This document shows, one piece after another, positions 52,925 through 63,991 of a stretch of DNA of 64,000 bases. The stretch comes from Nocardioides sp. SR21. Lineage in GTDB: Bacteria > Actinomycetota > Actinomycetes > Propionibacteriales > Nocardioidaceae. The notes beneath the pieces are model-generated. The model did no database searches. It saw nothing but the letters and a program-made list of their open reading frames with translations, and was not told the origin of the DNA. The stretch lies in NCBI RefSeq assembly GCF_022761125.1, contig NZ_JAKWJR010000010.1:124001-188000 (forward strand), given 5' to 3'. Both the position numbers and the translations under genes were made by a program. Numbering within the stretch: the first letter of the stretch is position 1; each line of letters begins with the position of its first letter.

Positions 52925-54334
52925 TCAGACCCCGGCGGTCGCGAGCGCTCGGGCCTGGCTCGGACGGCGGACGTAGACGGCGAACGTCACGAGCACGCAG
53001 ACGACGTAGAAGCACGTGAACACCACGAACGCGCCCTTGGTCGCGGCCAGCGGGTCACCCACCCACGGCGAGCTGAACGCGATCGGGATCAGGAAGCCAC
53101 CGAGAGCGCCGACCGCGCCGATGAGGCCGAGGGCCGCCGAGGACTGCTTGGTGGCGGTCGCCAGGGCGGCCACGCGGTCCGGCGTACCGGACTCGGTCGT
53201 CGTCTCCGCCTCGCGGCGGAAGATCGCCGGGATCATCTTGTACGTCGAGCCGTTGCCGATCCCGGTCGAGGCGAAGATCAGCAGGAAGAACCCGAGGAAC
53301 CACGGGAACCACTCCTGGTTGCTCGCCCCGGCCGACATCCGGCTCAGCGTCCAGAGCACGCAGAGCGTGCACAGGACCAGGCTGACGAAGGCGCCGAGGG
53401 CGACGCGCGCGCCGCCGTACTTGTCCGCGAGCCAGCCCCCGAACGGCCGCGTGAGCGACCCGACCGCCGCACCCAGGAACGCGTAGTAGGCGAAGACGAT
53501 GTCCGGGAAGTTGAGCTTGATCAGCAGCGGCATCGCAGCGGAGTAGCCGATGAACGAGCCGAACGTGCCGATGTAGAGGAACGCCATGATCCAGGTGTGC
53601 GGCTTGCGCACCACCGCGAGCTGCTCGCGCGGCTTGCTGGTCGCGCTGGTGAGGTTGTCCATCCAGAGGTACGCCGCGACCGCGGCACAGATCGCGAGCC
53701 CGGCGTACACGAAGCCGGCGGTCTGCAGGTGGATGCCGGCGTCGGACGCCTTGACCAGGCCGAAGATCCCGGCGCCACCGACGATCACCGGCAGCAGCAG
53801 CTGGATGATCGCGACGCCCGCGTTGCCGCCGGCCGCGTTGAGGCCGAGTGCGGTGCCCTTACGGTCGGCGGGGAAGAAGAAGTTGATGTTCGCCATCGAG
53901 CTGGCGAAGTTGCCGCCGCCGAAGCCGGCGGTCGCCGCGATCAGGCAGAACACCCAGTACGGCGTGGTCGGGTCCTGCACGGCGAACGCGAACAGCAGCG
54001 TCGGCACCAGCAGCAGCGCGGCGCTGATGATCGTCCAGTTGCGGCCGCCGAACTTCGGCACCGCGAACGTGTACGGCAGACGCAGCAGCGAGCCGACCAG
54101 GTTGGGCAGCGCCACCAGCAGGAACAGCTGCTGCGGGCTGAACGAGAAGCCCATCTGCAGCAGGAACGCCGCGCTCACGCTCCAGATCAGCCAGACCGAG
54201 AAGCCCAGGTGCTCGGCGAAGATCGACCAGATCAGGTTGCGCCGGGCGACCTGCCGGCCGCCGTTCTCCCAGAACTCCGGGTCCTCCGGCCGCCAGTCGT
54301 CGATCCACCGCCCGGACCTCTGCGCACTCGTCAT
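52925..54334 (-). CDS. narK: Nitrate/nitrite transporter, NarK family
   Basis: MFS transporter of 469 residues with 12 membrane segments. NarK signatures are visible: FGGGNFASSMANINFFFP near residue 160 (the nitrate signature in helix 5) and FGGWLADKYGGARV and GIGNGSTYKMIP (second nitrate signature) in the second half. The ATG at 54334 is preferred over a start 30 bp upstream because conserved RWIDDWRPEDPEFWE begins soon after. First gene of narK-nasA-[repeats]-oxidoreductase-nirB-nirD-hemD. Confidence 0.94.
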   Translation of the reverse strand: MTSAQRSGRWIDDWRPEDPEFWENGGRQVARRNLIWSIFAEHLGFSVWLIWSVSAAFLLQMGFSFSPQQLFLLVALPNLVGSLLRLPYTFAVPKFGGRNWTIISAALLLVPTLLFAFAVQDPTTPYWVFCLIAATAGFGGGNFASSMANINFFFPADRKGTALGLNAAGGNAGVAIIQLLLPVIVGGAGIFGLVKASDAGIHLQTAGFVYAGLAICAAVAAYLWMDNLTSATSKPREQLAVVRKPHTWIMAFLYIGTFGSFIGYSAAMPLLIKLNFPDIVFAYYAFLGAAVGSLTRPFGGWLADKYGGARVALGAFVSLVLCTLCVLWTLSRMSAGASNQEWFPWFLGFFLLIFASTGIGNGSTYKMIPAIFRREAETTTESGTPDRVAALATATKQSSAALGLIGAVGALGGFLIPIAFSSPWVGDPLAATKGAFVVFTCFYVVCVLVTFAVYVRRPSQARALATAGV

Positions 54335-54551
54335 GCGACTCAATCTCGGCGCCGCAGGTTTCACCCGAGCCAGGTCGCCGTACCGGAGACGTCAACTTCT
54401 CCTCACGGCCTCACACCCCTCACGACCTCACGTCCCACCGGGTCGTTGCCGCCGCACGTTTCGAAACGCCGGGCACCCGTTACAGATCGGCGCCCCCTGG
54501 GTACGGGGGGCCCAAACCGTGACGGCCATCACCTCTGCGAAGGGTGCCCCC
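54335..54551. promoter_or_regulatory. Divergent control region narK / acetate genes
   Basis: 217 bp without a gene. It holds a perfect CGTTTCGAAACG palindrome at 54457-54468 and GTAAC/GAAAC-like half sites on the minus strand that are suggestive of GlnR but do not have its spacing. It must carry promoters for the nitrate operon and for the DUF485-actP genes. Confidence 0.5.
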
Positions 54552-54911
54552 GTGTCCACTCCCGAACAGTCACATGACCACGCTCGCGACCACGATCCGC
54601 TCTACGACGAGCTGCACGCGACGGCGGAGTTCACCCGGCTGCGGAAGGCCTTCCGCAGCTTCGTGTTCCCGACCACGGTCGCCTTCCTGGCGTGGTACCT
54701 GCTCTACGTCGTGATGAGCAACTGGGCGCACGACTTCATGAGCAAGGAGGTCTGGGGCAACATCAACGTCGCGCTGGTCTTCGGGATCCTGCAGTTCGTC
54801 TCGACGTTCTTCATCGCCTGGCTCTACGCCTTCTACATGAACAGGCGCGTCGACCCACTCGCCCGCGAGCTCGAGCGGCGCTACAACGACCAGGTCGGGG
54901 GTGCGCGATGA
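54552..54911 (+). CDS. DUF485 membrane protein
   Basis: 119 residues, two membrane segments: FVFPTTVAFLAWYLLYVVMS and VALVFGILQFVSTFFIAWLYAFYM. DUF485 proteins (E. coli YjcH) almost always precede the acetate symporter ActP, as here. The GTG at 54552 has GAAGGG eight bases upstream; a GTG at 54520 is possible. Its stop overlaps the actP ATG by 4 bp. Its role in acetate uptake is not known. Confidence 0.88.
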   Translation: MSTPEQSHDHARDHDPLYDELHATAEFTRLRKAFRSFVFPTTVAFLAWYLLYVVMSNWAHDFMSKEVWGNINVALVFGILQFVSTFFIAWLYAFYMNRRVDPLARELERRYNDQVGGAR

Positions 54912-56536
54912 GCTCCGACACCCTGACCGGCGTCCTCTTCGTCGTCGTCGTCCTGATCACGGTCGCGATCACGTTCTGGGCCAGCCGCCAGACCAAGGGC
55001 GCCGCCGACTTCTACGCCGGCGGCCGCGGCTTCACCGGCTTCCAGAACGGCATGGCGATCTCCGGCGACTACATGTCGGCGGCCTCGTTCCTCGGCATCT
55101 CCGGCGCCATCGCGCTCTCCGGGTACGACGGCTTCCTCTACTCGATCGGCTTCCTCGTCGCGTGGCTGATCGCGCTGCTGCTCGTCGCCGAGCTGCTGCG
55201 CAACTCCGGCCGCTACACGATGGCCGACCAGCTGGCGTACCGCATGAAGCAGCGCCCGGTGCGCACCGCGGCCGCGACCTCGACCGTGGTCGTCTCGATC
55301 TTCTACCTGCTCGCGCAGATGGTCGGCGCGGGCGCCCTGGTCGCCCTGCTGCTCGGCGCGGAGTCCGAGGCGTCGAAGAACATCACGATCATCCTGGTCG
55401 GCGCGCTGATGATCTTCTACGTCACCGTCGGCGGCATGAAGGGCACCACCTGGGTGCAGATCGTGAAGGCCGTGCTGCTGATGGGCGGCACGATCCTGAT
55501 CACCGTCCTGGTCCTCGCGAAGTTCGACTTCAACCTCTCCGACCTCCTCGGCGCAGCCGCCGACAACTCCGGCCAGGGTGAGGCATTCCTCCAGCCCGGC
55601 CTGAAGTACGGCGTCTCCACGACGTCGAAGATCGACTTCCTCAGCCTCAGCCTGGCGCTGGTGCTCGGGACCGCCGGCCTCCCGCACATCCTGATCCGCT
55701 TCTACACCGTTCCCACCGCGCAGACCGCGCGGAAGTCCGTGCTCTGGGCGATCGGGCTGATCGGCGCGTTCTACCTGATGACGCTGGCGCTCGGCTTCGG
55801 CGCGGCGGCGCTGCTGAGCTCCGACAAGTACGCCGAGGTCGCGGCCTCGGGCGGCAACCTGGCGTCACCACTGCTCGCGGAAGCGGTCGGCGGCGGCGAC
55901 GGTACGACGGGTGGCGCGGTGCTGCTCGCGCTGATCTCCGCGGTGGCGTTCGCGACGATCCTCGCCGTCGTGGCGGGGCTGACCCTGACCTCTGCGTCGT
56001 CGGTGGCTCACGACCTGTACGCGACGGTCTTCAAGAACGGTCAGGCCAGCGAGCGGGACGAGATCCGGGTCGCCCGGATCGCGGCGTTCGTCATCGGCGG
56101 CATCGCGATCCTCCTGGCGATCCCCGCCAAGGGGCTCAACATCGCGTTCCTGGTGGCGCTGGCCTTCGCGGTTGCCGCGTCGGCCAACCTCCCGTCGCTG
56201 ATCTACAACCTGTTCTGGCGGCGCTTCAACACCCGCGGAGCGGTCTGGGCGATCTACGGCGGCCTGATCTCGTGCGTGGGGCTGGTCATCTTCTCGCCGG
56301 TGGTGTCGGGCAAGGGAGAGGACGCGACCGGCAAGAACCTGTCGCTGCTCCCGACCAGCATCGACATCTCGTGGTTCCCGCTGGAGAACCCCGGCATCGT
56401 GTCGATCCCGCTCGGCTTCTTCCTCGGCTGGCTCGGGACCGTGACGGCCAAGGAGCCGGAGACCGAGGCCCGCTACAACGAGCTCGAGGTCCGCTCCCTC
56501 ACCGGTGCCGGCGCCGAGCAGGCGGTCAAGCACTAG
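54908..56536 (+). CDS. actP: Cation/acetate symporter
   Basis: Sodium:solute symporter family, 542 residues, about 13 membrane segments. Signatures: SRQTKGAADFYAGGRGFTGFQNGMAISGDYMSAASFLG near the N-terminus (shown by its ends only) and GTAGLPHILIRFYTVP near residue 255, both characteristic of ActP. It imports acetate and other short carboxylates. Located between DUF485 and acs, which activates the imported acetate. Confidence 0.93.
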   Translation: MSSDTLTGVLFVVVVLITVAITFWASRQTKGAADFYAGGRGFTGFQNGMAISGDYMSAASFLGISGAIALSGYDGFLYSIGFLVAWLIALLLVAELLRNSGRYTMADQLAYRMKQRPVRTAAATSTVVVSIFYLLAQMVGAGALVALLLGAESEASKNITIILVGALMIFYVTVGGMKGTTWVQIVKAVLLMGGTILITVLVLAKFDFNLSDLLGAAADNSGQGEAFLQPGLKYGVSTTSKIDFLSLSLALVLGTAGLPHILIRFYTVPTAQTARKSVLWAIGLIGAFYLMTLALGFGAAALLSSDKYAEVAASGGNLASPLLAEAVGGGDGTTGGAVLLALISAVAFATILAVVAGLTLTSASSVAHDLYATVFKNGQASERDEIRVARIAAFVIGGIAILLAIPAKGLNIAFLVALAFAVAASANLPSLIYNLFWRRFNTRGAVWAIYGGLISCVGLVIFSPVVSGKGEDATGKNLSLLPTSIDISWFPLENPGIVSIPLGFFLGWLGTVTAKEPETEARYNELEVRSLTGAGAEQAVKH

Positions 56537-56685
56537 CCGAGACGCGCCAGCGGGTCGGCTGATGGTGGTCGAGCGGCGTGTCGAGACCCATTCCTGTTCC
56601 AGACCGACTGGCCCCTATCCCGTCCCTACCCGCAACGTCCTAATGTGGCGGGAGGCACATTCGACCCCGCACCGGAAGGACCATC

Positions 56686-58675
<1,990 letters not shown>

Positions 58676-58692
<17 letters not shown>

Positions 58693-59335
58693 CCCGACCG
58701 GTCTCGTAGGCCCACATCGCGATCTCGACCCGGTTCCGGGCGGCGAGCTTGGTCATCAGGCTCGCGATGTGGGTCTTCACCGTGCTCAGGCTGATGTGCA
58801 GCTCGCCGCAGATCTCGGCGTTGGTGCGGCCGCGGGCGACCGCCATCAGCACCTCCTCCTCGCGGCCGGTCAGCGGCTCGATCGGCTGCGCCGGCGCCGG
58901 CTTCGCGGCGTCCGCGAACGCGGCGAGCAGCCGCACCGTGACGCTCGGGGCGATCAGCGCGTCGCCCTGAGCGGCCGCGTGCACGGCCTGGACGAGCAGC
59001 TCGGGCCCGGCGTCCTTGAGCAGGAACCCACGCGCGCCGGCCCGCAGCGCGCCGTGGACGTACTCGTCGAGGTCGAACGTCGTGATCACCACGACCGCCA
59101 GCGGGTCCGGCACGTCGGGACCGGCGAGCAGCATCGTGGCCTCGAGCCCGTTCATCTCCGGCATCCGGATGTCGAACAGGCACACGTCCGGTCGCAGCTC
59201 GCGCGCCAGCGACACGGCCTTCCGCCCGTCGCCGGCCTCGCCGACCACCTCGATGCCCGGCTGCGCGTCGAGGATCATCCGCAGCCCCGTCCGCACGATC
59301 TCCTGGTCGTCGGCGACCAGCACCCGGATGCTCAT
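58676..59335 (-). CDS. NarL/LuxR-family response regulator
   Basis: 219 residues. Receiver domain 1-120 with Asp9-Asp10 and phospho-acceptor Asp55 (VCLFDIRMPEMNGLEA); C-terminal LuxR-type HTH at about 150-210 (LTGREEEVLMAVARGRTNAEIC, HISLSTVKTHIASLMTKL). Its start overlaps the histidine kinase stop by 4 bp. Target genes probably include the divergent MMPL exporter, whose promoter region has a 12-bp inverted repeat. Confidence 0.94.
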
Positions 59336-60471
59336 CCTGCTGTCCTCGGGAGTACGGCGCTCACGGTCCAGCCGCGGCCCGGGGCCGGTCCGGCCTCGAG
59401 CGTGCCGCCGAGGAGTACGGCGCGCTCGGTCATCCCGATGACGCCGTACCCCGTCGTCCCGCGTGGCGCCGGGTCGCCGTCGTCGCGCACGGTCAGCCGC
59501 ACCACGTCGTCCTCGCCGGCGACGCTCACCTCGACCCGGGTGGCGTGCCGCGCGTGCCGCACGACGTTGGTGATGGACTCCTGCGTGATCCGGTAGACCG
59601 CGGCCGCGACGGACGGGCGGAGGTCGTCGATCCCGGTGACCGTCAGCTCGACCCGGGGCGAGCCGCCGGTCGCCGCCGCGAGCCGCTCGAGGTCGGCCAC
59701 GCCCTGCATCGGGGTCAGCTCGGCGTCGGCGTCCTCGCGGAGCGCGGAGACCAGCGTGCGCAGCTCTGCCAGCGTCCGGCCCGCCTCGCCCTCGATCACC
59801 TCGAGCGCCTCGGCCGCCGCCTCCGGCCGGGTCGCGGCGACCACCCGCCCGGCCTGGGCGCGGACGACGATCGCGGACACGTGGTGCGCGACCGTGTCGT
59901 GCAGCTCGCGGGCGAGCTGCTCGCGCTCGCGGACCCGGACGTCGTGCCGGGCGCGGTGCTGCGCGCTCGTCGCGAACCGGACGACGAGCCCGAGGGTCTC
60001 CGCGAGGCAGAGGACGATGAACCCGCCGACGACGTCGCCGAGCGTGGCGGAGTCGTCCTGCGTGATGCCGACGACCGCTGCCACGAGCACGACCGCCGTG
60101 CCCGCGACGATGTCGCGGCCCGAGCCCCACCGCAACAGGGCGTACGGGAGGAACAGCACGAACGCCGTGGCGTTGAGCCCGACCACGCCGTCGGCGCCGC
60201 CGACGATCGCGACCAGGTTGAAGACCATGACCGTGCCGAAGCCGAGGGCGATCGCCGCCAGGGGCTGCGTGCGCCGGATGAACAGGGTCGGGAGCACCGC
60301 GAGCGTGGTCACGAGCGAGGCGAGCGGCCACACGACGTCGTCGCGGAACACCGTCTCGAGCACCGCGGTGACCCCGAAGCCGGCGACGAGCAGCCAGTCC
60401 CGCCACATCGGACCCGGCGGGTCGGACACCCTCGGGGTCGCCCAGAGGGCATGGACGGCTCGGCTCGGCAC
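59332..60471 (-). CDS. Sensor histidine kinase, HisKA_3 type
   Basis: 379 residues. Membrane domain of about five or six helices (residues 25-165), then the dimerisation helix REREQLARELHDTVAHHVSA with His191 as phospho-acceptor (NarL-partner kinases). The ATPase domain has RITQESITNVVRHARHAT (N box) and VRDDGDPAPRGTTGYGVIGMTERAVLLGG (G boxes). It lacks an extracellular sensor loop, so an intramembrane signal such as envelope stress is likely (inference). The GTG at 60471 has a leaderless -10 box (AGCCTA on plus, 60478-60483). Confidence 0.93.
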   Translation of the reverse strand: MPSRAVHALWATPRVSDPPGPMWRDWLLVAGFGVTAVLETVFRDDVVWPLASLVTTLAVLPTLFIRRTQPLAAIALGFGTVMVFNLVAIVGGADGVVGLNATAFVLFLPYALLRWGSGRDIVAGTAVVLVAAVVGITQDDSATLGDVVGGFIVLCLAETLGLVVRFATSAQHRARHDVRVREREQLARELHDTVAHHVSAIVVRAQAGRVVAATRPEAAAEALEVIEGEAGRTLAELRTLVSALREDADAELTPMQGVADLERLAAATGGSPRVELTVTGIDDLRPSVAAAVYRITQESITNVVRHARHATRVEVSVAGEDDVVRLTVRDDGDPAPRGTTGYGVIGMTERAVLLGGTLEAGPAPGRGWTVSAVLPRTAG

Positions 60472-60500
60472 GTCCCCAGCCTAGGGAAGCCGAGGCCCCG

Positions 60501-60547
60501 CACATCGGCCGAAAGGCCGAGACCGGTCCGTCCCCTCGGCCGATGTG
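60501..60547. promoter_or_regulatory. Inverted repeat between kinase and MMPL genes
   Basis: cacatcggccga (60501-60512) and tcggccgatgtg (60536-60547) are perfect 12-bp inverted repeats with 23 bp between. They lie between the divergent promoters and include the ATG at 60543, which argues for the later MMPL start at 60579. Confidence 0.5.
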
Positions 60548-60578
60548 GCACCCCGGACCACTCCCCGACGCTGAGGTC

Positions 60579-62669
60579 ATGACTCAGCTCCTGCACCGGA
60601 TCGGCGGGTTCGCCGCCCTGCACCCGTGGCGCATCGTCGCCGCCTGGCTGGCCGTCGCCGCCGTCGTCCTCGCCGCGTCCGCGTCGTACGGCGGGGACAC
60701 CTCTGACTCCATGGAGGTGCCGGGCCTCGACTCGCAGCAGGCCGCCGACCTCCTCGAGCGCGCCAGCTCGGACCAGGCCGGGCTCACCGCCCAGCTGGTC
60801 GTCTCCCCCGCCGACCAGCGTGCCCTCGACGGCCTGCGCGCCGAGGTGCTGGCCCTGCCACACGTGCTCGACGTGGGCGCGCCGGTCACCTCCGCCGACG
60901 GGCGGGTCGCGCTGCTCCCGATCCAGTACCCGCCGCTCGAGGAGCTGTCCGCCGCCGACCTGACGGCGCTCCAGGAGGTGCGCGACCGCGCGGACGCCGA
61001 CGGTCCTGCCCAGGTCGAGATGCGCGGCGACCTGGTGTTCGCCTTCGCCGAGCCCGAGACCGGCGGCGAGGTCGTCGGCCTGGTCGCCGCGCTGGTGATC
61101 CTGCTGGTCGCGTTCGGGTCCGTGGTCGCCGCCGGCATCCCGATCGGCGTCGCCCTCACGGGCCTCGCGACCGCGGTCGGCGCGATGACGCTGGCCGCGC
61201 GCTTCCTCGACGTACCCACCTGGGCGCCGGTGCTGGGCTCGATGGTCGGCCTCGGCGTGGGCATCGACTACGCGCTGTTCATCCTCACCCGGCACCGCGA
61301 GCAGCTCGCGGACGGCGTCCCGCTGCGCGAGTCGATCGCGCGAGCCGTGTCGACCGCCGGGTCGTCGGTCGTCCTCGCCGGCGGCATCGTCGTGGTCGCG
61401 ATCCTCGGCCTGACGGTGGCCGGGGTGCCGTTCATGTCGGCCGGCGCGTACGCCGTCTCCGTGATCGTGCTGGTGATGGTGCTCGCGTCGATCACCCTGC
61501 TGCCCGCGCTGCTCGCGATCGCCGGCAACCGCGTGAACGGGCGCCGCGGGAGCGCCCGCCGCGCCCGCTCCGACGCGCGCTGGCAGCGCCGCGTCGAGCA
61601 CGTCGTCTCCCACCCACGGGTGTACGCCGCCGGCGTGCTCGGGCTGCTCGTCCTGCTCGCGCTCCCGGCGTTCGCGCTGCGCGCCGGGATCCCCGATGAC
61701 GGCACCCTGCCCGAGTCCCGCACCGAGCGCCGCGCCTACGACCTGCTCGCGGACGGGTTCGGCCCCGGGGTGAACGGCCAGCTGCTCGTGGTCGTCGACA
61801 CCGAGGGCGACCCCGCCGTGCTCACCCCGCTGCGCGACGCGCTCGGCGCCGACCCCGGCGTCGCGTCGGTCCTGCCGGCGACGATGGAGGGCGACGTCGC
61901 GACCCTGGTGGTGACCCCCACGACCGGCCCCCAGGACGCCGCGACGTACGACACCACCGAGCGGCTGCGCACCGAGGTGCTCCCCTCGGTCCTCGACGGC
62001 GCGCACGTCGGCGGCCAGACCGCCGGGTTCGCCGACGTCGGCGCCCGCGTGAACGAGCGGCTGCCGTGGTTCGTCGCGGCGGTGCTGCTGCTGTCGTCGC
62101 TGTTGCTCGCGCTGGTCTTCCGCTCGGTGCTGATCCCGCTCCAGGCCGCGTTGATGAACCTGCTCAGCATCGGGGCGGCGTACGGCGTCCTCGTGATGGT
62201 GTTCCAGTGGGGGTGGGGCGCGAGCCTGATTGGCCTGGAGTCGACCGTGCCGGTCGTGTCGTTCATCCCGATGTTCATGTTCGCCGTGGTGTTCGGGCTG
62301 TCGATGGACTACGAGGTCTTCCTGCTGTCGCGCATCCGCGAGGAGTACGACGCCACCGGTGACACCCGCTCCGCGATCGTGCACGGCCTGGCGCGCACCG
62401 GCCGGGTCATCACCTCGGCCGCGTTCATCATGATCGCCGTGTTCCTGGGCTTCGTGCTCGGCGAGGACCCGGCCACCAAGATGTTCGGCCTCGGCCTCGC
62501 CACCGCCGTCCTCGTCGACGCCACGCTGGTCCGGATGGTGCTGCTGCCCGCGACCATGCAGCTGCTCGGTCGGTGGAACTGGTGGGCGCCGGGCGCCGGT
62601 AGGGTGAGGACAGGTGAGCCGGGAAGTCTGGTCGGCAGCTCTGTCACCGACCCGTCAGGAGCCCCGTGA
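60579..62669 (+). CDS. MMPL-family RND exporter
   Basis: 696 residues, two repeats of one N-terminal helix, an extracytoplasmic domain and five membrane helices. The proton-relay regions are GVGIDYALFILTRHREQLADG (about residue 230) and GLSMDYEVFLLSRIREEYDAT (about 570). MMPL proteins export lipids or drugs. The ATG at 60579 was chosen because an earlier ATG lies in the inverted repeat. Divergent from the kinase/regulator pair. Its stop overlaps nhaA (GTGA). Confidence 0.92.
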   Translation: MTQLLHRIGGFAALHPWRIVAAWLAVAAVVLAASASYGGDTSDSMEVPGLDSQQAADLLERASSDQAGLTAQLVVSPADQRALDGLRAEVLALPHVLDVGAPVTSADGRVALLPIQYPPLEELSAADLTALQEVRDRADADGPAQVEMRGDLVFAFAEPETGGEVVGLVAALVILLVAFGSVVAAGIPIGVALTGLATAVGAMTLAARFLDVPTWAPVLGSMVGLGVGIDYALFILTRHREQLADGVPLRESIARAVSTAGSSVVLAGGIVVVAILGLTVAGVPFMSAGAYAVSVIVLVMVLASITLLPALLAIAGNRVNGRRGSARRARSDARWQRRVEHVVSHPRVYAAGVLGLLVLLALPAFALRAGIPDDGTLPESRTERRAYDLLADGFGPGVNGQLLVVVDTEGDPAVLTPLRDALGADPGVASVLPATMEGDVATLVVTPTTGPQDAATYDTTERLRTEVLPSVLDGAHVGGQTAGFADVGARVNERLPWFVAAVLLLSSLLLALVFRSVLIPLQAALMNLLSIGAAYGVLVMVFQWGWGASLIGLESTVPVVSFIPMFMFAVVFGLSMDYEVFLLSRIREEYDATGDTRSAIVHGLARTGRVITSAAFIMIAVFLGFVLGEDPATKMFGLGLATAVLVDATLVRMVLLPATMQLLGRWNWWAPGAGRVRTGEPGSLVGSSVTDPSGAP

Positions 62670-63973
62670 GCAAACCGGATCGCACGGCCCAGAGGCTCTT
62701 CTCCCGAGGCTCGTTCCTCGAGAGCTCGCGGACCGCTGAGATCCTGCGCGCCGAGACCACCGGCGGCCTGCTGCTCATCATCGCAGCGGCCGTCGCCCTC
62801 GTCTGGGCGAACAGCCCGTGGCGCGACGCCTACTTCGACCTGCGCAACACGGTCGTCGGCTTCACCCCGTTCGACCTCCATCTCGACCTCAGCCTGGGTG
62901 CGTGGGCGGCCGACGGGCTGCTGGCGATCTTCTTCTTCGTGGCCGGTCTCGAGCTGAAGCGGGAGTTCGTCGCCGGCGACCTCCGTGACCCGCGGCGCGC
63001 GGCGCTGCCGGTGATCGCCGCCGTGGGCGGCATGGCCGTGCCCGCCGTCATCTTCGTGCTGTGGAACCTCGGGACCGACGACCTCGTCGGCTGGGCGATC
63101 CCGACCGCGACCGACATCGCGTTCGCCGTCGCGATCCTCGCGGTCATCAGCACCCACCTGCCGACCGGACTCCGCACGTTCCTGCTCACGCTCGCCGTGG
63201 TCGACGACCTGCTCGCGATCACGGTCATCGCGCTCTTCTACACCGACCACCTCGACGTCCCCTTCCTGCTCCTCTCCCTGGTCCCGATCGCGGCCTTCGG
63301 CCTGCTGGCGCAGCGGGGCATCCACCGCGGGTGGCTCCTCATCCCGCTCGCCGTCGTCGCCTGGGCGCTCGTGCACGAGTCCGGGGTGCACGCCACCGTC
63401 GCGGGCGTCGCGCTGGCGTTCACGGTCCCGGTCCGCACCCGCGCCGGCGACAGCGACCGCGGGCTCGCCGAGCACCTCGAGCACCTGATCCGGCCGATCT
63501 CGGCCGGGGTCGCCGTACCGGTCTTCGCGTTCTTCGCCGCCGGTGTGTACGTCGGCGGCCTCGACGGCCTGCGCGCCGCACTCACCGACCAGATCGCCCT
63601 CGGCATCATGTGCGGCCTCGTGCTCGGCAAGACGGTCGGGATCGCGGGCTCGACCTGGCTGCTGTCGACGTTCACCCGCGCCGACCTCGACGAGGAGCTG
63701 AGCTGGGTCGACGTGATCGGCATGTCGCTGCTCGCGGGGATCGGCTTCACCGTCTCGCTGCTCATCGGCGAGCTCGCCTTCGGCTACGGCACCCGCGAGG
63801 ACGACGTCGCGAAGGTCGGGGTCCTCGTCGGCTCGGTCTGCGCCGGCCTGCTCGCGACGGTCGTCCTCCGGGCGCGCAACCGGGTGTACCGCCGGATCTG
63901 CGAGCTGGAGCAGGTGGACTCCGACGCGGACGGGGTGCCTGACGTCTACCAGCGGGGCGACGACGCTCCGTGA
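62666..63973 (+). CDS. nhaA: Na+/H+ antiporter NhaA
   Basis: 435 residues, 12 membrane segments. The paired-Asp motif AVVDDLLAITVIALFY and the upstream PTATDIAFAVAIL match the Asp163/Asp164 and Asp133 regions of E. coli NhaA; GMSLLAGIGFTVSLLIGELAF is the C-terminal signature. It expels Na+ (or Li+) in exchange for H+ at alkaline pH. Translationally coupled to the MMPL exporter by a GTGA overlap. A charged tail of about 30 residues follows. Confidence 0.95.
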   Translation: MSKPDRTAQRLFSRGSFLESSRTAEILRAETTGGLLLIIAAAVALVWANSPWRDAYFDLRNTVVGFTPFDLHLDLSLGAWAADGLLAIFFFVAGLELKREFVAGDLRDPRRAALPVIAAVGGMAVPAVIFVLWNLGTDDLVGWAIPTATDIAFAVAILAVISTHLPTGLRTFLLTLAVVDDLLAITVIALFYTDHLDVPFLLLSLVPIAAFGLLAQRGIHRGWLLIPLAVVAWALVHESGVHATVAGVALAFTVPVRTRAGDSDRGLAEHLEHLIRPISAGVAVPVFAFFAAGVYVGGLDGLRAALTDQIALGIMCGLVLGKTVGIAGSTWLLSTFTRADLDEELSWVDVIGMSLLAGIGFTVSLLIGELAFGYGTREDDVAKVGVLVGSVCAGLLATVVLRARNRVYRRICELEQVDSDADGVPDVYQRGDDAP

Positions 63974-63978
63974 TTCTG

Positions 63979-63984
63979 TAAGGT
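63979..63984 (+). promoter_or_regulatory. Leaderless -10 box at right edge
   Basis: TAAGGT, seven bases before an ATG at 63992, the same arrangement as at the other leaderless genes in the window. Confidence 0.4.
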
Positions 63985-63991
63985 CGCGCGC

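Noticed and set aside
54335..54551. GlnR box controlling narK
   Set aside because: GTAAC and GAAAC half sites occur, but the spacing does not fit the GTnAC-n6-GAAAC consensus.
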